Below are positions 7,994 to 14,726 of a DNA stretch of 14,726 nt, piece after piece; within the stretch, counting starts at the first letter, position 1, and each line of letters begins with the position of its first letter. The position numbers and the translations under genes are program-made. The stretch covers positions 1-14,726 of the forward strand of contig QMVI01000010.1 of assembly GCA_003661015.1 (NCBI GenBank), given 5' to 3'. The stretch is from Methanosarcinales archaeon (GTDB taxonomy: Archaea > Halobacteriota > Methanosarcinia > DSM-18856 > Methermicoccaceae). The notes under the pieces are model-generated. The model made no database searches. It saw nothing but the letters and a program-made list of their open reading frames with translations, and had not been told where the DNA came from.

Positions 7994-8665
7994 ATGAACA
8001 GACTATTCATATATAGCCCGCTATCAATCTTGCTCCTGCTACTACTCGTAATATTGTTATTGCCTTTGTTCGTGCTGGTGTTCATAGGTGTGGTGGGTGA
8101 GTCATTCTCAAAGCTTGGACTATCTCCTTATCAGGCTATTGGGATGCTCATCCTATCTCTTCTGGGGAGTTTTATAAACATCCCGGTCATGAGAAGGAAG
8201 GTAATCGTGAAGGAGTACTCACCTGTGTTCAGATTGTTTGGCATCTTCGAGTATCCGAGGCTTGTTGTGAGAGAGCAAGTTCTCTGCATAAACGTGGGAG
8301 GGGGACTCATACCAACGGGAATGGCGTTGTATCTAATACCGAAAACACCTCTTTATCCCTTTGTGATAACATTTCTACTGATAACGCTTGCGTGTTATAT
8401 GCTTGCAAGACCCATCCCAGGACTTGGCATAGTGATTCCTGCCTTCATACCCCCCATACTCTCTGCTCTGTTTGCCCTCCTCCTTTCACCACACAGTGCG
8501 AGTCTGGTTGCATTCTGTGCTGGCGTTCTTGGGACACTCTTCGGTGCAGATATTTTAAATCTAAGGAAAATTATGAAAACAGGTCCGGGTGTCATTAGTA
8601 TAGGGGGTGCAGGTGTTTTCGATGGAATATTTCTGACAGGTGTGCTTGCAGCATTTCTGTCGTGA
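7994..8665 (+). CDS. DUF1614 family membrane protein
   Basis: This 223-aa polytopic membrane protein is recognised as DUF1614 from the conserved end 'GGAGVFDGIFLTGVLA' and from 'GGGLIPTGMALYLI' in the middle. A very hydrophobic N-terminal helix (about 9-34) is followed by a second at about 46-64. A cytoplasmic stretch around 68-92 comes next, then a series of helices to the end. The function is unknown, and homologues occur in many archaea and in some bacteria. The ATG has no Shine-Dalgarno, and a TATA-like element at 7966-7973 suggests a leaderless start. It is followed after nine bases by hdrA, whose ribosome site overlaps this gene's stop codon, so the two are almost certainly cotranscribed. 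A link to HdrA-dependent electron flow at the membrane is speculative. Confidence 0.85.
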   Translation: MNRLFIYSPLSILLLLLLVILLLPLFVLVFIGVVGESFSKLGLSPYQAIGMLILSLLGSFINIPVMRRKVIVKEYSPVFRLFGIFEYPRLVVREQVLCINVGGGLIPTGMALYLIPKTPLYPFVITFLLITLACYMLARPIPGLGIVIPAFIPPILSALFALLLSPHSASLVAFCAGVLGTLFGADILNLRKIMKTGPGVISIGGAGVFDGIFLTGVLAAFLS

Positions 8666-8670
8666 GGTGA
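8664..8670 (+). promoter_or_regulatory. Shine-Dalgarno of hdrA embedded in the DUF1614 stop
   Basis: GAGGTGA overlaps the TGA stop (8663-8665) of the preceding gene and lies four bases before the hdrA ATG at 8675. It fixes the hdrA start and points to coupled translation. Confidence 0.75.
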
Positions 8671-8674
8671 AATT

Positions 8675-10990
8675 ATGGTTAGGATAGGTGTGTTTGTCTG
8701 TCATTGCGGGCAGAATATTGCTGGGTTTCTTGACACATCTAAAGTTATTGAGTGTGCATTATCTGTTGAAGATGTTGTGCATGCAGAAGAACTGAAGTTC
8801 GCATGTGCGAGGGATGGACAGCAGAGGATAAAGGAAGCAATACAGGAAAATTCATTGGATAGAGTTGTGGTTGCTGCATGCACACCCCATCTTCATGAGC
8901 AGACTTTCAGAAAAGCTGTCGAGGGACTCATCAATCCATATCTTGTTGAGTGTGTGAACATAAGAGAGCAATGTTCTTGGTCTCATCCGACCTATGAAGG
9001 AGCAACCAGAAAAGCGTGTGATCTCGTGAAGATGGGGATTGCAAGAGCAAAGAGTCTTGAGCCTCTTGAACCGAGAAGAATAAGGGCGAAAAAAGATGTG
9101 CTTGTTGTTGGGGGCGGTGTTGCTGGCATCACTGCATCACTTGAGCTTGCAAATGCAGGATACCATGTCTATCTCGTTGAAAAGGAGTCAACAATCGGAG
9201 GTAAAATGGCTCTACTTGATAAGGTGTTTCCGACTGGGGACTGTTCGATATGTGTGCTTGCTCCAAAGATGAACGATGTGAATACACATCCAAACATAAC
9301 GTTGATAACCTATTCCGAAATCGAAAGCATTGAAGGACATGCAGGAAAATACAGGGTTAGAGTAAGGAAGAAGCCGAGGTTTGTAAATGAGTACTGTAAA
9401 GGTTGCATTGAGTATTGTTCGTCGGTGTGCCCTGTCGAAGTTCCAAACGAGTTCGATTTTGGGATTTCGAGAAGAAAGGCAATATACAAACCCTTTCCTC
9501 AGGCGGTTCCAGAGTATGCCCTCATAGACCCTGAAAGTTGTGTTGGATGTGGTCTGTGCAAGCTTGCATGTCCGCTTGATGCCATTGTGTATGACCAGAA
9601 ACCAGAGATAATTGAGTTTGTGGTTGGAGCAATTATAATCGCAACTGGTTTCAAACCTTTTGACCCGAAAATAAAGGAGAGCTACAGGTTTGAGCAGGGA
9701 AAAGACATAATAACCAGTTTTCAACTTGAGCGAATGCTGTGTGCATCTGGCCCTACAGAAGGGAGACTTGTTCAGCCATCCACCATGGAAGTACCGAAGA
9801 AGGTCGCCTTCATTCAGTGTGTTGGTTCGAGGGATGCACAAGTTGGAAAACTTTACTGTTCGAGAGTGTGTTGTATGGTCTCAATAAAGAATGCCCTCCA
9901 GATAAAAGAAAGATACCCTGACACAGAGGTTGTTATCCACTACATCGACATAAGAGCATGTGGTGAAGGGTATGAAGAGATGTATCTGAGAGCTCAGAAA
10001 GCTGGCGTAAAGTTCGTGAGAGGACTTCCGGGGGAGTTGATTCCGATGGAGAGTGGGGTGAAGGTGTATTATGAGGATACGTTGAATTCGAGAAAGGTCG
10101 AGGAAGAATACGATTTGGTCGTTCTCTCCATTGGAATGGAGCCATCATTAGAGCCATCGATAAAGTTGCCCTTGCGAGATGATGGATTCATAGCGCCAGC
10201 ACATCCAAAGATGATGCCTGTTGAGACAGTGTATAAAGGGATAATGGTGGCGGGATGTGCGTCTGGTCCAAAAGAAATTCAACTGTCGATAAGTCAGGCA
10301 GGGGACTGTGCCTCCAAGGTGATGAATCTTCTTTCAAGAGGCATCATAGAAGTCGAGCCTTACGTTGCTTTTGTTGATGAGGAGAGGTGTGTGGGATGTG
10401 GGATATGTAAGGAAGTCTGTCCTTCAAACAGCATTTCACTCGTTAATAAAAAGGCAAAGATTGAGAGTACGACATGTATAGCATGCGGTACATGTGTAGG
10501 GTCATGTCCCACAGATGCAATTGCACAGAAAAACTTCACAGATACGCAGATTTTTGCCCAGCTTGAAATGCTTGACAAGACGAGTGAGTATCCTCTGATA
10601 GTTGCGTATCTGTGTAATTGGTGTTCGTACAGAGCTGTTGACCTTGCTGGTGTATTGAGACTGAAGCATCCACCAAATGTGAGGGCAATAAGGGTTATGT
10701 GTGCTGGAAGAGTTGACCCGCAGATGATAATCGAGGCTTTTAAGCACGGAGCGGATGGAGTATTGGTGGGAGGGTGCAAGCTGGGGGAGTGTCACTACCA
10801 TACTGGAAACTATCAGTGTCTTGGGAGGATATCTGCTCTCAAAGAAATTTTCAAAGAGTACGGGATTGAGCCAGAAAGAATCAGAACTCTTTGGATATCT
10901 GCGAGCGATGCTGAGAGATATGTGGAAGAGGTGAACGATTTCGTGGAAGAATTGAAAAAGCTTGGTCCATTGAGTAAAAAATTGAGTTGA
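8675..10990 (+). CDS. hdrA: Heterodisulfide reductase subunit A fused to MvhD (HdrA-MvhD)
   Basis: This 771-aa flavin and iron-sulfur protein is the electron-bifurcating type of subunit, which splits electrons between ferredoxin and a heterodisulfide or other acceptor. Domains in order: an HdrA N-terminal cluster domain with 'CHCG' (9-12) and C69; an FAD-binding Rossmann motif GGGVAG (146-151) with 'GGKMALLDKVFPTGDCSIC'; a cysteine group C241/C244/C248/C252; a ferredoxin motif C289/C292/C295/C299; and two more [4Fe-4S] motifs at C572-C582 and C601-C611. The last 130 residues are an MvhD/FlpD domain, with 'CNWCSYRAVD' (647-656), 'RVMCAGRVDP' (673-682) and 'GGCKLGECHYHTGNYQ' (699-714). MvhD normally links HdrA to a hydrogenase or formate dehydrogenase. 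Fusions are known in some methanogens (HdrA2 type). HdrB and HdrC are not adjacent, so the partner is unknown. All clusters have their cysteines and no selenocysteine codon is seen. Confidence 0.94.
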   Translation: MVRIGVFVCHCGQNIAGFLDTSKVIECALSVEDVVHAEELKFACARDGQQRIKEAIQENSLDRVVVAACTPHLHEQTFRKAVEGLINPYLVECVNIREQCSWSHPTYEGATRKACDLVKMGIARAKSLEPLEPRRIRAKKDVLVVGGGVAGITASLELANAGYHVYLVEKESTIGGKMALLDKVFPTGDCSICVLAPKMNDVNTHPNITLITYSEIESIEGHAGKYRVRVRKKPRFVNEYCKGCIEYCSSVCPVEVPNEFDFGISRRKAIYKPFPQAVPEYALIDPESCVGCGLCKLACPLDAIVYDQKPEIIEFVVGAIIIATGFKPFDPKIKESYRFEQGKDIITSFQLERMLCASGPTEGRLVQPSTMEVPKKVAFIQCVGSRDAQVGKLYCSRVCCMVSIKNALQIKERYPDTEVVIHYIDIRACGEGYEEMYLRAQKAGVKFVRGLPGELIPMESGVKVYYEDTLNSRKVEEEYDLVVLSIGMEPSLEPSIKLPLRDDGFIAPAHPKMMPVETVYKGIMVAGCASGPKEIQLSISQAGDCASKVMNLLSRGIIEVEPYVAFVDEERCVGCGICKEVCPSNSISLVNKKAKIESTTCIACGTCVGSCPTDAIAQKNFTDTQIFAQLEMLDKTSEYPLIVAYLCNWCSYRAVDLAGVLRLKHPPNVRAIRVMCAGRVDPQMIIEAFKHGADGVLVGGCKLGECHYHTGNYQCLGRISALKEIFKEYGIEPERIRTLWISASDAERYVEEVNDFVEELKKLGPLSKKLS

Positions 10991-13282
10991 TTAATAACCC
11001 TCTATGGCTTGTCTTATCTCTTTCACATCCTCTCTATCAACCAGCCTCTCAAACGCTTCCAGTAGTATAACACACTGAGTGAGGTGGTCGAATATGTCAG
11101 CTTGATATGCCTCTATTCCATATTCTTCAAGTTCTTTCACAATTTCAATAGGGTCAAGTCCTTCCATTCTCAGTTCTACGATGAATTTTGACAGCTTCTT
11201 AGGAGGACATCCACAGTATGGACTCTCCTTGCACCCACAACTCAAAAACTCTTTTGCAAACTTCACAGTCTTCTTATCTTCCCATTCACATCTGTAAATC
11301 CTGTCAAGAACTCCCGAAAGCAAGGGAAAGCCACACACATACACATTCTCAAAGGGCAGGAGTGTCGAGACAATATCAACAGCTTCCTCATCTTTCATCT
11401 CCATAAGACAAAGCACATGCTATGGGGGAAGGAAGGAGAGAGAAGCAGTTCTTCCGAGATGGGTAAGCTTTACACAATCCCCCTCCCGTTTTAGCATTCC
11501 CATATTTTCGAGTTCCCTCAGCGATTTGTCCACATCAACATACCTCACCATCATCGAACACATCTTCTTCAACTCACTCACATCGTCTGTTATTGAACAC
11601 ATTGCAAGCACTTCCTCACTCTCTCCACCACCTACCACATCACACCTTCCAACTCCACCATGTAGAAGCACATCAGCAATTTCTTCCTCCTCTGGAGAAA
11701 CGAGCAGAAATACACTCCCCTCATCATGATAGTCTGGTCTTCCAGCTCTGCCAAGCATCTGGTTAAACTCATGTTGCGTCAGCTCTTCAGCTCCCATTCT
11801 GAGCGAGTCAAATATCACACAGGAAGCGGGGAAGTCAACCCCGGCACCGAGTGCAGCTGTTGTAACAACACATTTTATCTTCCCATCTTCAAACTTCTTC
11901 TGAATCTCCTTCCTCCTCTCCTTTGATAGCCCAGCGTGGTATGCAACTCCACCAACCACCCTCGCAAGCGCCTCGCATCTCCTTCTAGAGTTCGTGAACA
12001 CTATCGTTTGACCTCTGTAACCTTTGGAAGAAACTTCTGACCATGCCTCATCCACTATTCTCTTTATGATTCTGCTCTTCCTACGGGCAACACATGGAAC
12101 AACATACCTCTTCAACGGTATCGGTCTGTGTTCGTACCTAACAAGTCTCGCCCCAAGCATCTTTGCAAGCTCTTCTGGAAAGCCGACAGTTGCAGACAGG
12201 TATATGAATTGCGCATCTGGGAAAATGTATCTCAGTCTTGCAATAAGTCCATCGAGCCTGTGCCCTCTCTCCTCATCCATGAGCATGTGTATCTCATCCA
12301 CAACGACACATCCTACTTTTTGAAATCTGAATCCAGACATTATGAGCTGGTCAACAGCCTCGTACGTCCCCACCACAACATCTCTGGTTGCATCAGACTT
12401 CATCCCGACATCATATTCCGCATGTTTTGTTCTTATTCTCGTTCTTCCAATCACCAGACCGACCATATCCCCCCATCTCTCTCTGAACTGTTCATATTTC
12501 TGGAGAGCAAGTGCGACGAGGGGAACAAGATAAAGAAATACTCCCTTTCCCTCAAAAACCATCTTCATCCCTGCTATCTCCCCCACAAGAGTTTTTCCGC
12601 TTGCAGTTTCTGATACCACCAGTATATTCTCCCCCCTCAGAAGTCCGGCCCTCAATGCGAGAGTCTGGACAGGCAGAAGTGTTTTTGGGAGTTTTTTCTT
12701 TACGAATCCAGGAATCTCACTGTCAGGAATCTCTTCTCTACTGATTATCTCTGTTTTTGGAGAAATTACATCAAAAAGTGTAAATTGTTTTAATTCTTTG
12801 TTTATTTTTCCTTCAATTAAGTTTATCACATGGTCAAGGTCTTTACACTTCCTCAGAACTCTCACAGAGTGCTCTGATACGATATAATTCCTCAACTCTC
12901 TCTTCGCACATTCCTCGCAAATCTCTTCACCCATATAACGGATCGACAACTTTGGGGTTATTTTATGTCTCATCAGACAGAACCTACACACTTTCAATGT
13001 CTCAAATGGAATCTGGTAGTCTGTGAGCATATGCACAAGTTTAGAAGAACCAACACTTTTTGATGTCTCAAGCAAACATACCCTCGAGTTTTTTACGAGC
13101 CTCAAGAACTCCTTCGGGCTTACGGGTTGATTTTCAACCATGAACTTCTTGATTCTTGGTCCCTTTGGTGTGTCCTCCAGCCAGAGCACTCCTTTGTTTA
13201 TTTTCTTCTTCCCGATGTACACCCATACCTTCTTAGATGTCTCATACAGATATACTTGGAAGTCTCCACGCAGATTTTCCAT
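10991..13282 (-). CDS. Archaeal Ski2-like DEAD/DEAH helicase (COG1202) with one in-frame TAG before its C-terminal domain
   Basis: This superfamily-2 helicase acts on RNA or DNA, and its substrate is not established. Counting from ATG 13282, it has an N-terminal domain with paired CxxC (C99/C102 and C122/C125, probably zinc). The helicase core carries Walker A 'SETASGKT' (224-231), the DEIH box (329-332), 'SAT' (363-365) and motif VI 'QMLGRAGRP' (508-516). A winged-helix-like region ends 'RTASLSFLPP'. A TAG follows at 11420-11422 (codon 621). The frame then continues without shift into about 142 residues containing 'LLPFENVYVCGFP', the cysteine cluster 'CGCKESPYCGC' and 'SKFIVELRMEGLDP', which I recognise as the usual tail of this family. 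The true stop is TAA at 10991, abutting the hdrA stop. A GTG at 13294 is an alternative start overlapping hisB. The ATG lies one base after the hisB stop. Confidence 0.9.
11420..11422 (-). other. In-frame TAG codon in the helicase, candidate pyrrolysine site
   Basis: The minus strand reads CCC CCA TAG CAT GTG. It separates the helicase core ('SLSFLPP') from the family's own C-terminal domain in the same frame. If TAG were a stop, the following frame would have to begin at a GTG two codons later with no Shine-Dalgarno. Confidence 0.78.
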
Positions 13283-13283
13283 C

Positions 13284-13862
13284 TCAAAGTGCACCCTTTG
13301 TGCTCATTATTTTCTCAGAATCCTGTTTGAAAGCCATCGCCATTGCAAGCCCAACCGCTTTGAACAGAGACTCAATGATGTGGTGATTGTTCTTTCCGTA
13401 TCCTTTCATGTGGAGGGTCATTTTCGCATTTTTTGTCAGAGTGTCGAAGAAGTGTTCGAAAATCTGTGTCTCAATGCCAACAATGTATGGGGATGTGAAA
13501 GATACATCGAATACGAGGTAGCTTCTCATTCCAGCATCGATTGCAACCTACGCACAGCTGTCGTCCATCGGGACCAATGCATATCCATATCTCACTATGT
13601 TTTTTCTATCTTTGAGAGCCTCAGCCATTCCATTCCCAAGAACAATTGCGACATCCTCAATAGTGTGATGTGCATCAACATCAACATCTCCCCTCGCATC
13701 AACGATTAAATCAAATGTTGCATGTCTTGCCATGGCGGACAGCATGTGGTCGAAAAATGGTATTCCTGTTGATATCTCGAACTTTCCACTCCCATCTATG
13801 TCGATTTCAACAGATACATAGGTTTCAGCGGTCTCCCTCTTCACTTTAGCCCTTCTTTGCAT
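13284..13862 (-). CDS. hisB: Imidazoleglycerol-phosphate dehydratase with one in-frame TAG
   Basis: HisB dehydrates imidazole glycerol phosphate in histidine synthesis. It is a manganese enzyme forming 24-mers. The 192-codon frame is complete from ATG 13862 to TGA and is of normal family length. It is interrupted only by TAG at codon 105 (13548-13550). The metal-binding and catalytic motifs are intact on both sides of it: 'FFDHM' (36-40) and 'DAHHTIED' (63-70) before, 'NNHHIIES' (158-165) after. The family-typical end 'STKGAL' is also present. Directly around the TAG, 'VPMDDSCA' and 'VAIDAGMRSYLVFD' match the family without gap. Such preservation downstream of the TAG speaks against a pseudogene. 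A TATA-like box at 13884-13891 predicts a leaderless start at the ATG. It is the first gene of a two-gene unit with the helicase. Confidence 0.93.
13548..13550 (-). other. In-frame TAG codon in hisB, candidate pyrrolysine site
   Basis: The minus strand reads TGT GCG TAG GTT GCA, between the 'PMDDSCA' and 'VAIDAG' segments of HisB. Homologues have a variable residue at this point. The frame is the same on both sides. Confidence 0.8.
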
Positions 13863-13883
13863 ATTTCAGACTACATCTTCATA

Positions 13884-13891
13884 TTATTAAA
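13884..13891 (-). promoter_or_regulatory. Putative TATA box of hisB-helicase
   Basis: The minus strand reads TTTAATAA, with its centre about 26 bases before the hisB ATG at 13862. This would give a leaderless mRNA. The inference rests on spacing and on the same arrangement at other promoters here. Confidence 0.5.
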
Positions 13892-13910
13892 GCATATATG
13901 GTAAATTCAT

Positions 13911-14114
13911 TCAGTCAATTCCTCCTCGTATCCCCACTTCTCTTATAACATCCACCAGTTTGTTAGCATCTCCATCGAAATCAACCACAGCCTCATCAAA
14001 AGACAGACCCTCAACCACAGCCCCTGTATCTTTCCCCTGCATCTTTAAGTGTCATTCTCACAACACTCAAACATCCGTTGCCACACAATCCGCTTAATTT
14101 ATCTTTATTTTCAT
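13911..14114 (-). pseudogene. Decayed CopZ-like heavy-metal-associated (HMA) domain protein
   Basis: This is the remnant of a small copper-chaperone-like HMA protein of about 67 codons. A good ribosome site (GGAGGT, 14121-14126) precedes ATG 14114 and 'MKIKIN' (first strand), and then a TAA appears in that frame. A second frame carries 'GLCGNGCLSVVRMTLKDAG', which fits the metal loop and first helix, although the cysteines are CxxxC and not CxxC. Near 14040 the frame returns to the first one with 'TGAVVEGLSFDEAVVDFDGD' and 'ANKLVDVIREVG' before TGA. The total length of 204 bases is a multiple of three, so the two shifts compensate. The fragment lies downstream of a CopA C-terminal remnant on the same strand, the usual copA-copZ order. 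An assembly error is possible. The call rests on pattern memory. Confidence 0.55.
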
Positions 14115-14203
14115 GTTCAAACCTCCCAAGATACCATTTACAACATCTTCATTACCATACTGCAATAAACAAATCGGTCGCCTCCAGTCCTCTGCTACCA
14201 CAC
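14115..14203 (-). other. Spacer between copA and copZ remnants; no recognisable gene
   Basis: Apart from the Shine-Dalgarno of the copZ-like remnant, I see nothing I can name. A short open minus-strand frame containing 'WRRPICLLQYGNEDVVNG' runs into the chaperone's start but matches no family I know. Confidence 0.4.
14121..14126 (-). promoter_or_regulatory. Surviving Shine-Dalgarno of the copZ-like remnant
   Basis: GGAGGT stands six bases before ATG 14114. It shows where the original start lay although the coding frame is broken six codons later. Confidence 0.5.
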
Positions 14204-14283
14204 TCACGCTACATCAGACCACCTCAGAAGAAAAGAGTTCGTGACAACGCTTACACTACTCATCGCCATCACCATACCCACCC
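14204..14283 (-). pseudogene. C-terminal fragment of a copper-type P1B ATPase (CopA-like)
   Basis: The minus strand encodes 'MVMAMSSVSVVTNSFLLRWSD' followed by two residues and TGA. The 'AMSSVSVVTNS.LL' string is the highly typical last transmembrane helix of CopA-type heavy-metal P-type ATPases. It includes the metal-site 'SSVSVV' motif. Nothing of the rest of the pump lies upstream: within a few bases the sequence changes to an hsdM fragment on the other strand. The piece is therefore the 3' stump left by a rearrangement. It precedes the CopZ-like remnant as in a copA-copZ operon. The fragment is short, but the motif is distinctive. Confidence 0.6.
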
Positions 14284-14285
14284 CT

Positions 14286-14726
14286 TCGGAGCTGATACGG
14301 AAGGCAATAGTTAACGATGATTTTGTAGAATGTGTGATTCTGTTACCTGAAAAGCTGTTTTACAACACTGGAGCACCGGGAGCCATAATAATATTCAACA
14401 AGCAGAAACCAGAAGAGAGGAAGGGGAAGATTTTGTTCATCAACGCATCGAACGAATATGAGAAACATCCTGAAGTGAGAAAGTTGAATTGGCTGGGAGA
14501 GGAGCATATTGAGAGGATTGTTAAGACATACAGAGAGTTTGAGGATAGCGATGTTCTCAAGGGTTGTTTCACTTGAGGAGATAAAGGGGAATGATTACAA
14601 TTTGAACGTAACACTTTATGTATTTCCAAAAGAGGAAGTTGAAGAGATTGATGTTGCGAAGGAGTGGAGGGAGCTGAAGGAGGTTGAGAAGGAGCTGAAG
14701 GAAGTAAATGAGAGGATTGGAGGGTA
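14286..14726 (+). pseudogene. hsdM: 5'-truncated, frameshifted type I restriction DNA methylase (HsdM) fragment
   Basis: This matches the C-terminal part of an HsdM-type N6-adenine methylase. 'IRKAIV' is followed by the family strings 'LPEKLFYNTGAPGAIIIFNK', 'KPEERKGKILFINAS' and 'IERIVKTYREFED'. At about 14551-14553 the reading frame shifts. The first frame stops at TGA 14574, while another continues with 'FSRVVSLEEIKGNDYNLNV', the expected next segment, and then a glutamate/lysine-rich coiled coil ('WRELKEVEKELKEVNERI') that runs off the window edge. The catalytic N-terminal half with the NPPY motif and SAM site is absent: homology begins abruptly near 14290, where a CopA stump on the opposite strand ends. 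It is a dead remnant unless both breaks are assembly errors. Confidence 0.78.

Noticed and set aside
10991..11416. Separate 141-residue gene starting at GTG 11416
   Set aside because: It is in frame with the helicase two codons after the TAG and carries that family's known C-terminal tail. No Shine-Dalgarno precedes the GTG.
13284..13529. Separate small gene for the second half of HisB
   Set aside because: It lacks a proper start and is plainly the continuation of hisB in the same frame after the TAG.
13140..13709. Plus-strand open frame of 189 codons across the hisB/helicase junction
   Set aside because: It is antisense to two conserved genes and has no recognisable product.
14078..14314. 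Plus-strand open frame of 78 codons in the remnant region
   Set aside because: The composition (His, Pro and Thr rich) looks like noise, and the minus strand explains the stretch better as copA/copZ debris.
1..14726. CRISPR arrays, tRNA or rRNA genes, insertion sequences
   Set aside because: I looked for spaced direct repeats, cloverleaf arms, transposase motifs and terminal inverted repeats and saw none.

Overview
This window reads as a densely packed archaeal chromosome, most likely a euryarchaeon of the methanogen / anaerobic-methanotroph / Archaeoglobi side. The marker genes are an archaeal-type prolyl-tRNA synthetase, a TrpB2-type tryptophan synthase beta chain, a DUF166 protein, a DUF1614 membrane protein, an archaeal Ski2-like helicase with its cysteine-rich tail, and HdrA (heterodisulfide reductase A) fused to an MvhD domain. 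TATA-like elements lie about 26 bases before the first start codon of most transcription units, and several of these starts look leaderless. I cannot fix the species.

Layout. (1) 21-614 (-) is a MarC-family membrane protein, divergent from a AAA ATPase at 678-1745 (+). (2) The ATPase converges with an ATGA-overlapping minus-strand operon, trpB2 -> metallophosphoesterase -> DUF166 (4471 down to 1738). (3) Upstream on the minus strand is proS -> AAA ATPase -> SpoIIM-family membrane protein (7942 down to 4521). (4) Divergent from proS are DUF1614 and the HdrA-MvhD fusion (7994-10990, +). (5) Converging on hdrA with zero spacing is hisB -> helicase (13862 down to 10991, -). (6) 13911-14726 is a graveyard: a decayed copZ-like gene, the last codons of a copper P-type ATPase, and a truncated, frameshifted hsdM fragment.

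The main discovery is a code signal. Three otherwise intact housekeeping genes, proS, hisB and the helicase, are each interrupted by exactly one in-frame TAG and by no frameshift. Conserved family sequence resumes in the same frame directly after each TAG. Once these are read through, the 12 intact genes end in TGA (9) or TAA (3) and none ends in TAG. The simplest reading is that this archaeon translates TAG as an amino acid, most plausibly pyrrolysine, as a general code and not only in methylamine methyltransferases. No pyl genes lie in the window, so the identity of the residue is inferred. A standard annotation pipeline would wrongly split these genes or call them pseudogenes.

Functionally the window mixes translation (ProS), amino-acid synthesis (HisB, TrpB2), nucleic-acid work (helicase, possibly the phosphoesterase), electron-transfer energy metabolism (HdrA-MvhD) and two AAA ATPases. 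One of the ATPases is translationally coupled to a SpoIIM-like membrane protein.
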